Shown here: piece after piece, positions 7,815-13,829 of the stretch
How the letters are laid out: every line of letters begins with the position of its first letter
How positions within the stretch are numbered: the stretch's first letter is position 1
Translations under genes and position numbers: made by a program
Source: Pantoea piersonii
Lineage (GTDB): Bacteria; Pseudomonadota; Gammaproteobacteria; Enterobacterales; Enterobacteriaceae
Reading direction: 5' to 3'
Assembly (NCBI RefSeq): GCF_003612015.1
Contig: NZ_RARB01000002.1
Span: forward strand, 185,583-249,582
Length of the DNA stretch: 64,000 bases
The notes under the pieces: model-generated
Told to the model about the DNA's origin: nothing
The model's database searches: none
What the model saw: the letters and a program-made list of their open reading frames with translations, nothing else

Positions 7815-8057
7815 AGGGGTAATGTCGTGACTGATGTCACTCCAAAGAATACCTGTGAAACAGGCCTTAGCGTGACATATTCTTACCCCTGCTAGATCAT
7901 CATTCTTTTTGGGGTAAAACCCAGTAATGACGCGGGTTTAGAGGTCATTAATTGCTGTTCAAAAAATAACCGACCTCCGAAAAATGGCCCTTTTTTACCT
8001 CTATTTTACTCCCCCATTTTCGAGACTTTTATCTAAGAAGGGAGTAAAATTTTTCGG
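7815..8057. promoter_or_regulatory. Dyad-rich leader between two element genes
   Basis: Region of about 290 bases without a gene. AGGGGTAA (7815-7822) pairs with TTACCCCT (7883-7890) around CCTGT/ACAGG. ATTTTACTCCC (8003-8013) pairs perfectly with GGGAGTAAAAT (8040-8050), and CCGAAAAAT (7977-7985) pairs with ATTTTTCGG (8049-8057). The last two share two bases and could be alternative structures. It lies upstream of the zinc-ribbon gene on the minus strand. Confidence 0.5.
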
Positions 8058-8086
8058 TGCTGATGTGAGAGATAACTGTGTTCATT

Positions 8087-8554
8087 TTACTCACTCTCAC
8101 TGTCTGCCAGTGCCGCCCGGATACGTTCGCGCATACTTGGGGCTTCTGCTTCCAGTGTTGCGGCTTCCTCTGCTGCTTTTGCTTCCATTTCTGCACGGTG
8201 GCGGGCTGCATACACCTGACTGATTTCATCGGTGATTTCGTCCATCAGTGCAGCTTCGGCTGCTGCCTCGAGCTCTACACGATCTGCATCGATGACAGAC
8301 TGAGGGCGGTCGAGAACAACGCGCATCATTGGACTACCCGGAATGAAGATGTCCTGTGATCGCAGGTCTGCAATGCGGTATCCGTTGAGGATGTGCTCTT
8401 GCAGGCGCACTAAACTGATCGGATGGGGTTCTGTTAGCTCGACACGCTCACGCAAGTGACGACGGACATACTCGGATACGTATCCGTCTCGTTCTGCCTT
8501 GTAGATGGCTTTGATTTCTTTTACTGCTGCTGGTGGTAGTGAGAATGGTTTCAT
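8087..8554 (-). CDS. Unknown helical element protein, 155 residues
   Basis: Acidic, Ala/Glu-rich protein with a predicted coiled C-terminal half (AARHRAEMEAKAAEEAATLEAEA). An AAGGAG ribosome site lies just before the ATG at 8554, and the ATG overlaps the stop of the preceding gene (ATGA), implying translational coupling. No family recognised; probably a phage-type regulatory or accessory protein. Confidence 0.7.
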   Translation of the reverse strand: MKPFSLPPAAVKEIKAIYKAERDGYVSEYVRRHLRERVELTEPHPISLVRLQEHILNGYRIADLRSQDIFIPGSPMMRVVLDRPQSVIDADRVELEAAAEAALMDEITDEISQVYAARHRAEMEAKAAEEAATLEAEAPSMRERIRAALADSESE

Positions 8555-8931
8555 TGTTGTTGCTCCTTAATTTCTAAAAGTCGTTTGATGTTGATTCGGT
8601 TGCAGCTTTTGCACGTAAAGGGTGATTTGTTATCTGCCGCGTATTCGGTGACGTAATACCAGGTGCCATCGTAGTAATCCTTTCGGATGAGGGCAGATTC
8701 TAGCCACTGATTTAAAACACGATGAGGGTTGCCGTTATCCCATTCCTGAATGAAGTCTTCCCAGGTGAAGCAGTGCTTCATCATCTGTTCAGCCCAATAC
8801 AGGAAGGCCACACGGGTTGGGGTTGTCGGTAGGTTATGACTGCGGAGGCGGTCACGGTAAACGTGATATTCAAATCGAGGTAGCCACGTCTCGATGAGGT
8901 GCAGCGAATTGCTGCTGTCTGTGTCATTCAT
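8551..8931 (-). CDS. Unknown element protein, 126 residues, C-terminal CxxC
   Basis: Trp/Tyr-rich small protein ending in a CKSCN pair, possibly a half zinc site. The ATG at 8931 is chosen; the longer frame to 9039 begins with TTG inside a structured leader. GGAA sits somewhat far upstream. It is the first gene after a near-consensus minus-strand promoter and overlaps the next gene by four bases. Confidence 0.65.
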   Translation of the reverse strand: MNDTDSSNSLHLIETWLPRFEYHVYRDRLRSHNLPTTPTRVAFLYWAEQMMKHCFTWEDFIQEWDNGNPHRVLNQWLESALIRKDYYDGTWYYVTEYAADNKSPFTCKSCNRINIKRLLEIKEQQQ

Positions 8932-8959
8932 CTGTATGAGATTTCCTTTTGTTAAGATG

Positions 8960-9047
8960 AAAAAATCCCACGCGAAAGGAAAGCCCGGTTCATTACGGAG
9001 ACACTGCTTGGATGACAGTTTTGATAATGAACGCGGCAATCGCGTGG
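8960..9047 (-). terminator. Attenuator-like stem with T-run in operon leader
   Basis: In the minus-strand transcript CCACGCGA (9047-9040) pairs with TCGCGTGG (8975-8968) around a 64-base loop, followed by GA and six U's, ahead of the first gene. A long-loop intrinsic terminator would make the operon conditional. Confidence 0.4.
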
Positions 9048-9179
9048 AACTTTTTGGGTTTCACTGGTGTGAAGGTTTGCTATGAAATGGTGCTGTGTGA
9101 CGCGATCACGGCTGGGCCTGTGATGCCCAAAGCTCGATAGGGGAAAGTAAACTCTGAGCTTTGCTTACCCTACACCCTC

Positions 9180-9208
9180 ATAATAACAGATTTAGCACAA
9201 AATGTCAA
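9180..9208 (-). promoter_or_regulatory. Near-consensus sigma-70 promoter of the minus-strand operon
   Basis: Minus strand TTGACA (9208-9203), exactly 17 bp, TATTAT (9185-9180). The inverted pair ATAACAGA (9183-9190) and TCTGTTAT (9229-9236) brackets the promoter and is a likely repressor operator. The transcript would have a leader of roughly 240 bases before the gene at 8931. Confidence 0.75.
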
Positions 9209-9442
9209 TTGTTATTTATTGACTTGATTCTGTTATCTGTGATAGGGAAGGTTATTGCTGAGTGGTATCTAATGGGAATAAAGGTTGCTTGAATGACGGC
9301 TGTTTTGTAAACATAGTATCTCACTATTAGAGCGAGTTATGGGATCAAGGAGCAGGCTATCACTATCAGGGACGAATGCTTTCGATACATACGGCACGGT
9401 GTTAACAATGGCGGTAAGGATGACTGGCGCACGCCGTTTCAG

Positions 9443-10027
9443 TTGTTAAGGGAATTAGACAATGAATTTGATTTCACGGTTGATGCAGCAGCAGATGCTG
9501 ATAATGCAGTGTGTGATCGTTATTGGGATGCTGGTGCTGACGCACTAAAACAGAGCTGGAAAGGTGAGAGGGTGTTTTGCAATCCTCCTTTCTCAATGAC
9601 GGCTGATTTCCTTACAAAAGCAGGTGAGGCTGACTTATCCATATTGGTGATTGCAGCTAGGCCACAAGCTACATATTTTCTCTCTGGCGTGTTCGCTAAC
9701 CCTCACTGTCACGAAATCAGGTTTCTGCATCGTGGCGTCAAGTTCATCCATCCTGCACGGCTTGAGAGCGTCAGATCACCATTACCAATCTGTGTTGTTG
9801 TGTTTAGAAAAGAACATTGTGCAGGAGATAAGCGCGTAACTGTAGCTTGTGCCGATTCAGGGAAGGAGTTATGCACGGTAGCAGGACGTAAGCCTGGCAA
9901 ACCTTCAACGCACACATTCTCAATCAAGGATAAGGTTATTCAGGACTTTAGGAGAGGCATTAAGGTAGGTGAATTAGTGGAGCGGCATAAAGTGAGTAGG
10001 GCAACCATTTACAGATGGGTCAGATAG
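9443..10027 (+). CDS. Phage-type N6-adenine DNA methyltransferase with added C-terminal HTH
   Basis: Member of the phage Dam-like family: LDNEFDFTVDAAAD is followed by the catalytic FCNPPFS (N-P-P-F) and a substrate region with HPARLESVRSPLPICVVVF. The last ~45 residues (VIQDFRRGIKVGELVERHKVSRATIYRWVR) form a resolvase-type helix-turn-helix like that of the element's serine recombinase, not usual for this family. The first in-frame start is TTG at 9443, yet the conserved KDDWRTPFQ block is encoded upstream at about 9416-9442 in the same frame with no ATG, GTG or TTG before a stop at 9314. Either a rare start or a 5' frameshift is involved (an ATG at 9339 is out of frame). Confidence 0.8.
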   Translation: MLRELDNEFDFTVDAAADADNAVCDRYWDAGADALKQSWKGERVFCNPPFSMTADFLTKAGEADLSILVIAARPQATYFLSGVFANPHCHEIRFLHRGVKFIHPARLESVRSPLPICVVVFRKEHCAGDKRVTVACADSGKELCTVAGRKPGKPSTHTFSIKDKVIQDFRRGIKVGELVERHKVSRATIYRWVR

Positions 10028-10148
10028 CTCCTGTGATGTTCTAAGAAACACGCTTAACAGAATTGGTTGTTGGGTCAAGGTTGGAGAATAGAGTGCATAA
10101 GAAGGGCATTACAGGAAGTGTAAGATGTTGTGAGTTATCTCAGCAGGA

Positions 10149-10355
10149 TAACCTTAAGGTTAACTGTATTGTGTTTCATCTGTTAGATCAGAGAGGTTAG
10201 AACTAACGTTAGTTAGCACTAGAGTTAAGGTGATGTATCTAACCACTCACTAACCTTGTCCCTTTATCTTAAACAGGAAGGGATACATTAATTAGCTATG
10301 TTCCATTCCGTAGACTCCTATCTACGATAGTCATCTACTACATGAAACATAGCTA
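10149..10355. promoter_or_regulatory. Palindrome cluster, possible origin or control region
   Basis: Noncoding stretch within 10028-10513. It holds perfect palindromes TAACCTTAAGGTTA (10149-10162) and AACTAACGTTAGTT (10201-10214), several further CTAAC/GTTAG half-sites up to 10260, and a 10-bp inverted repeat TAGCTATGTT (10293-10302) with AACATAGCTA (10346-10355). Iterated half-sites suggest a replication origin or regulator array; no gene is visible here. Confidence 0.4.
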
Positions 10356-10513
10356 GAGAGAATATTTAAATAAAAGGATTACCATACTCGCTATCGCTCG
10401 CAACTTCGGCGTTAAAATACCACAAACAAAAGTAAAAGTCAATTAAATTCTCTTGCTTTTTATCTGGTTGTATGCTCGCAAATGGCTAGACAATTTTTTG
10501 TTTTGCCACATAA

Positions 10514-10660
10514 CTCAAAGTTAAGGGCAGACGTTGACATCCGGCGCGGATAACCCGAGCTTACAGCAAGATAACGGTGCTTTTGCCATCTTCTGAGGGT
10601 TCCTGTTTCATCGGATGGCCTAAAAACTCCGCTCCTCCACAGGCAATAACGGCATGCCCT
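10514..10660 (-). ncRNA. Candidate TldR guide RNA (scaffold from the tldR 3' end plus guide)
   Basis: Beyond the tldR stop the minus strand has an ATCCG-CGC-CGGAT hairpin (10551-10539) and GTCAA, like the right end of IS605-family elements that closes TnpB omega-RNA scaffolds. The next bases (10533 down to 10514) would be the guide: CGTCTGCCCTTAACTTTGAG. Its complement contains AAAGTT, as in sigma-28 -35 elements, and GACG, as in the -10 of the adjacent flagellin promoter, but the 9-bp gap between them is not the canonical arrangement. The scaffold 5' boundary is not visible; 10660 is nominal. The RNA probably overlaps the tldR 3' end and may be processed from its mRNA. Confidence 0.6.
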
Positions 10661-11685
10661 GCCGCTAGAATCTTCTCAGCCCTAAGCCTGCCATAAAGGT
10701 TGCTTGAGGCGTTATCTGAAACTGGCTTGAAATTGTTATCGCGTTCGCGCACGGTCATAAGTTCGCCACCATTCCAATTCAGCTTGTAATCAAGCTGCCT
10801 TTTTAATTCATAAGTCTCGTTGGATAGGAAACGTTTAGTGCTCTTAGGACGCTTTGATAAAGAGGTTGCAGCCTCAAGATTTTCGATCACAACAATCGCG
10901 TGGTTTTTGCTTAGTGTTGTTGAAATCTTATGAAAATGGTCTTTACGCATATTTGAGATGCGATTTAACAAGCGGTTTACTTTATGCCTTTGTTTGACCC
11001 AATTAGAGCTAAATCTCTTCTTCTTGCGCAGACGCTTAATGTTTTTCTCAAGAGACTTTTCCATTTTGGGTAAAGATGCTTGAGACAAAAAATCAGTGCT
11101 GTCAGAAGTGGTGATGCATTCAATGTTGCTGGCATCAAGACCTATCATTGATGATTGCTGCGATGAAGGTTCATCAACCTCAGCTTCGGTCTGCAAACTC
11201 ACATACCACTTGTCCAGCTTCATTGAAACTGTGACGTTTTTAATCACGCCTGTAATGGAGCGACTTTTTCTGTAACGCACCCAACCTAACTTAGGCAATT
11301 GGATTCTTTCATTGCCTTCATCAAGCTTCACGCGCTGAGTGGGATAACGGAATGCATCATTTTTCCCTTTCTTTTTTGGGGAAGGAAAGGTTGCTCTACG
11401 TGAAAAGAGATTGTTGAATGCTTTATCAAGATCCTTCAATGTTTGTTGAAGGATCTGGGAAGGGGCATTACTCAACCAGGACATTTCTTCTTGGCTTTTC
11501 CATTCAACAAGCCACGGTGCCATTTTATTATAAGGTATGTAGCGATCACCATTTCTCCAGATGTCGCTTTGCATAGTTAGAGCACGATTGTAGACAAAAC
11601 GACAAGCACCAGCGAATGACTTCATAGAAGCAATCTGTTCTGGATTTGGTTTCAACTGAAACTTGTATGCTTGACGCCTGATCAT
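10561..11685 (-). CDS. tldR: TnpB-like nuclease-dead repressor (TldR), flagellin-associated
   Basis: IS605 OrfB/TnpB homologue of 374 residues. The N-terminal helix-turn-helix/WED region starts RRQAYKFQLKPN. The RuvC core keeps the first Asp (MIGLDAS) and the Glu (VVIENLEAA). The segment between YKLNWNGGELM and KILAAGHAVIACGG is shortened: the CxxC...CxxC zinc finger is gone and the third catalytic Asp of the usual D-x-N-G-A-x-NIL motif is replaced (GRLRAEKIL). No tnpA and no left end accompany it. Together with the adjacent flagellin gene this matches TldRs, RNA-guided repressors that silence host fliC. Separated from fliC by a terminator and a 16-bp palindrome. Nuclease inactivity is inferred from missing residues. 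Confidence 0.9.
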   Translation of the reverse strand: MIRRQAYKFQLKPNPEQIASMKSFAGACRFVYNRALTMQSDIWRNGDRYIPYNKMAPWLVEWKSQEEMSWLSNAPSQILQQTLKDLDKAFNNLFSRRATFPSPKKKGKNDAFRYPTQRVKLDEGNERIQLPKLGWVRYRKSRSITGVIKNVTVSMKLDKWYVSLQTEAEVDEPSSQQSSMIGLDASNIECITTSDSTDFLSQASLPKMEKSLEKNIKRLRKKKRFSSNWVKQRHKVNRLLNRISNMRKDHFHKISTTLSKNHAIVVIENLEAATSLSKRPKSTKRFLSNETYELKRQLDYKLNWNGGELMTVRERDNNFKPVSDNASSNLYGRLRAEKILAAGHAVIACGGAEFLGHPMKQEPSEDGKSTVILL

Positions 11686-11744
11686 TTCGACAACTATTTA
11701 ACCTAAAAGTAGACTTCAAATTATGTGTATTTCATCAGTAAACA

Positions 11745-11760
11745 CATTGCAATTGCAATG
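11745..11760. promoter_or_regulatory. 16-bp perfect palindrome upstream of tldR
   Basis: CATTGCAATTGCAATG lies between the flagellin terminator and tldR, about 60 bases before the tldR start. It embeds TTGCAA, usable as a -35, so it may be an operator over the tldR promoter. Confidence 0.45.
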
Positions 11761-11771
11761 CTTTTACGGTT

Positions 11772-11804
11772 GAAATAAAGCCCCCCGCGAATACGGGGAG
11801 CCTT
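11772..11804 (-). terminator. Intrinsic terminator of element flagellin
   Basis: Minus strand GCTCCCCG (11801-11794) pairs with CGGGGGGC (11787-11780), one G-U pair, followed by TTTATTT. It separates fliC from tldR; readthrough could still feed tldR. Confidence 0.8.
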
Positions 11805-11809
11805 TGCTA

Positions 11810-13318
11810 TTAGCCCTGAAGCAGAGACAATACCTGCTGTGGAACCTGATTAGCTTTAGCCAACACTGAGTTACCTGCCTGCTGGATGATCTGTGCTTTA
11901 GACATGTTTGAAACTTCAGTAGCGTAATCTGCATCCTGAATACGAGACTGCGCTTCAGAAAGGTTAGTAGTGGTGTTGTTCAGGTTAGTTACCGCTGAAT
12001 CCAGACGGTTCTGAACAGCACCTAAGCTTGAACGGAACTTATCAACCTGCGCGATAGCAGCATCAAGTGCTTTTAAAGGATCCGTTGTTGTTGTGGTGCT
12101 TACTTCAGCTAGGGGGCTTGAGGTGTCAGAGAAATCATGTTTAGATGCTTTAGATGCAAGATAAGTCTTACTACCAATAGTAGCAACCTCAGTATGACCG
12201 TCGATTCCCCCTAATTCTACAGCAGCTTTAGAGCTGGCACCTACTGATGAAGTATAGGAAATTGTCTTGGCATCGAGAGTGGTGCCATTAGTTCCATCAT
12301 AATCCGTTGCATAGAGTTTACCACCTGCAGCCTGCAAGGCATAACCAGCATTAGAAGTATTGCCATTGGTATCAGTTTCGGTCAACTTAACAAGAGTAAG
12401 GTCATCTGCGCCGTTAGTTAATGTCACGCCTGCTGCAGCCAAGGTAGAAGCAGCCTTAGTCAAGTCAATTGCATTGCCTGAACCTTGTTGAACAAACGTT
12501 ACAGCGGTCGCTCCAGTTGGAGAGGCTGTCTTATTAGAAACTTTGACGCTTCCATCTGTTCCAACTGTAGCCTCATAAGTTCCGCTAATAGATCCAGTAG
12601 ATGCTGTATCATTCACCGCAGCATAATATTTACCTGAGTCCTTATCGAAGGTTACTCCTGTGACAGACAAGGTGCCACCTGAACCTGCGGTTAAATCTGA
12701 TGTGTCAGCTGAACCAGTATTTATAGAGGTTGTTGTATTGGAATAAGTCAGTCCAGTTACAGCTTCTGAAGTAACAGATGTTGGTTTTTGGACATTAAAT
12801 CCAGAAAGTCCAAGTGTGGAAGAGTCAATTTTCTGCAAATCAATGCTAATAGTCTGCCCATCGTTTGCACCCACTTGGATTGACATTGAGTTATTAGCCT
12901 TTGATAGAACGCTTACTCCGTTGAACTGGGTTTGACCTGAAACGCGGTCAATCTCGTCCAGACGTGAGGTGATTTCGTCTTGGATTGAAGACAAGTCGGA
13001 ATCAGAGTTGGTGCCGTTCTGTGCTTGAACAGTCAGTTCACGAACACGCTGTAAGTTGTTGTTGATTTCTGACAGTGCGCCTTCAGTGGTCTGCGCCAGT
13101 GAGATACCGTCGTTGGCGTTACGCGCAGCCTGAGTCAGGCCATTAATGTTTGAGGTGAAACGGTTAGCTATTGCCTGGCCCGCTGCGTCATCTTTGGCGC
13201 TGTTAATGCGAAGACCAGAAGACAGACGCTCAATTGATGAAGATAGAGCAGACTGGTTCTTGTTGATGTTGTTCTGAGTGATCAGCGAGAGGCTGTTGGT
13301 GTTAATTACTTGAGCCAT
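11810..13318 (-). CDS. fliC: Flagellin carried by the mobile element
   Basis: Full-length flagellin of 502 residues, filament subunit exported by the flagellar type III system. The conserved N-terminal D0/D1 (AQVINTNSLSLITQNN, ERLSSGLRINSAKDDAAG) and C-terminal D1/D0 (QNRLDSAVTNLNNTTTNL, ending QVLSLLQG) are intact; residues ~180-400 form a Thr/Ser/Gly-rich variable surface region. No other flagellar gene is nearby, so it must use host export and assembly. It has its own sigma-28 promoter, and its neighbour tldR is predicted to repress the host copy, replacing the filament antigen and phage receptor. Lower G+C in the variable region. Confidence 0.96.
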   Translation of the reverse strand: MAQVINTNSLSLITQNNINKNQSALSSSIERLSSGLRINSAKDDAAGQAIANRFTSNINGLTQAARNANDGISLAQTTEGALSEINNNLQRVRELTVQAQNGTNSDSDLSSIQDEITSRLDEIDRVSGQTQFNGVSVLSKANNSMSIQVGANDGQTISIDLQKIDSSTLGLSGFNVQKPTSVTSEAVTGLTYSNTTTSINTGSADTSDLTAGSGGTLSVTGVTFDKDSGKYYAAVNDTASTGSISGTYEATVGTDGSVKVSNKTASPTGATAVTFVQQGSGNAIDLTKAASTLAAAGVTLTNGADDLTLVKLTETDTNGNTSNAGYALQAAGGKLYATDYDGTNGTTLDAKTISYTSSVGASSKAAVELGGIDGHTEVATIGSKTYLASKASKHDFSDTSSPLAEVSTTTTTDPLKALDAAIAQVDKFRSSLGAVQNRLDSAVTNLNNTTTNLSEAQSRIQDADYATEVSNMSKAQIIQQAGNSVLAKANQVPQQVLSLLQG

Positions 13319-13396
13319 GGTAAAAGTTCCTATTAATCAAGTCATTTGGTTAAGGTTTGGGCTTAAACCCCTTCGGCTTCAGCGCCGTCATACCTA

Positions 13397-13423
13397 CTAT
13401 CGTCACCCCTCAGAAAAACTTTA
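13397..13423 (-). promoter_or_regulatory. Sigma-28 (FliA) promoter of element flagellin
   Basis: Minus strand TAAAGTTT (13423-13416), exactly 11 bp, GACGATAG (13404-13397), against consensus TAAAGTTT-N11-GCCGATAA. The leader to the flagellin ATG is about 70 bases. Hence it is expressed with late flagellar genes under host FliA. Confidence 0.88.
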
Positions 13424-13549
13424 ACTTCCTTTTTATTTCTTTTTCCAAACTAACGTTCGGTAGGGGCTTGCATCAGGCAGCCTGTCAACCAGCCATCTTT
13501 ATTAATCGGCACATTGGCTCATTTCCTTAAACTTTTGGATAATGCCTAG

Positions 13550-13570
13550 GTGAGGTCAAGGGTGGGGTAA
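13550..13570 (+). repeat. Arm-type direct repeat, attR side, copy 1
   Basis: GTGAGGTCAAGGGTGGGGTA and one more A; repeated 24 bp downstream with one substitution and related to the site at 2944. Probable integrase or excisionase binding site. Confidence 0.55.
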
Positions 13571-13573
13571 AAC

Positions 13574-13594
13574 GTGAGGTCAAAGGTGGGGTAA
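13574..13594 (+). repeat. Arm-type direct repeat, attR side, copy 2
   Basis: Second 21-bp copy (TGAGGTCAAAGGTGGGGTAA with leading G), start-to-start spacing 24 bp from copy 1 and about 155 bp from the attR core. Confidence 0.55.
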
Positions 13595-13646
13595 TCAGGC
13601 TTTATCCGTTTCCGGCGATCAAGAAGGCGAATGTGGAGAGGCTAGC

Positions 13647-13676
13647 TTGCTTTGCAAGCGACACTTCCCGTATGCT
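13647..13676 (+). promoter_or_regulatory. Element-supplied promoter now driving thiMD
   Basis: TTGCTT (13647-13652), 18-bp spacer, TATGCT (13671-13676): same hexamers as the native thiM promoter at 2747 in a different context. It lies inside the element, left of the attR core, so thiM expression now depends on mobile DNA. Confidence 0.6.
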
Positions 13677-13705
13677 GGTGAAAAGTAATGAGAGATTTAC
13701 TTTAA

Positions 13706-13783
13706 TGACTCGGGGTGCCCCTGTATACAGGGCTGAGATACACCCGCTGACCTGATCTGGATAATGCCAGCGTAGGGAAGTCA
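13706..13783 (+). promoter_or_regulatory. Hybrid TPP riboswitch upstream of thiM (attR)
   Basis: Complete thi box: TGACT (13706-13710) closes P1 with AGTCA (13779-13783); GGGGTGCCC, a self-complementary P3 arm CCCTGTATACAGGG, GGCTGAGATA and the CCTGATCTGGATAATGCC core are present. Everything left of the 28-bp core is element DNA; everything right of it is chromosomal. The thiM ATG is only 46 bases beyond, with GGGAG in between, consistent with translational control as in enteric thiM. Confidence 0.93.
13750..13777 (+). repeat. attR core, 28-bp direct repeat
   Basis: Identical to 2836-2863; flanks diverge immediately (CGCTG left, AAGTCA right). Marks the right junction of the element within the aptamer. 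Confidence 0.88.
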
Positions 13784-13829
13784 GATGCCTGACCGCATTC
13801 GCCTTCTTGTTCGCCGGTTGGGAGTAATA

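Larger units (their letters stand above)
13424..13646. other. Right-end control region of the element
   Basis: No gene supported. It contains the two 21-bp direct repeats at 13550-13594 and otherwise A+T-rich spacer. A minus-strand frame across 13602-13970 runs over the riboswitch and thiM and is not credible. Confidence 0.5.
2836..13777. mobile_element. Integrated element (~10.9 kb) in the thiM TPP riboswitch, carrying tldR and fliC
   Basis: Bounded by a 28-bp direct repeat (2836-2863 and 13750-13777) lying inside two TPP aptamers. A tyrosine integrase starts 103 bases inside the left repeat, and putative arm-type sites lie near both ends. Base composition drops sharply inside. Cargo: integrase, serine recombinase, unknown phage-type proteins in a minus-strand operon, adenine methyltransferase, TnpB-like repressor and flagellin. 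No capsid, tail, portal, terminase or lysis gene is visible, so it is a satellite, an island or a heavily reduced prophage. Element-internal genes point away from thiM. Confidence 0.9.

Noticed and set aside
8894..9085. 63-codon plus-strand frame antisense to the operon leader
   Set aside because: No ribosome site; the sequence is better explained as the attenuator-containing leader of the opposite strand.
10561..11685. Active IS605-family transposon
   Set aside because: No tnpA and no left end, and TnpB lacks the zinc finger and third catalytic Asp; the RNA-guided repressor reading fits better.
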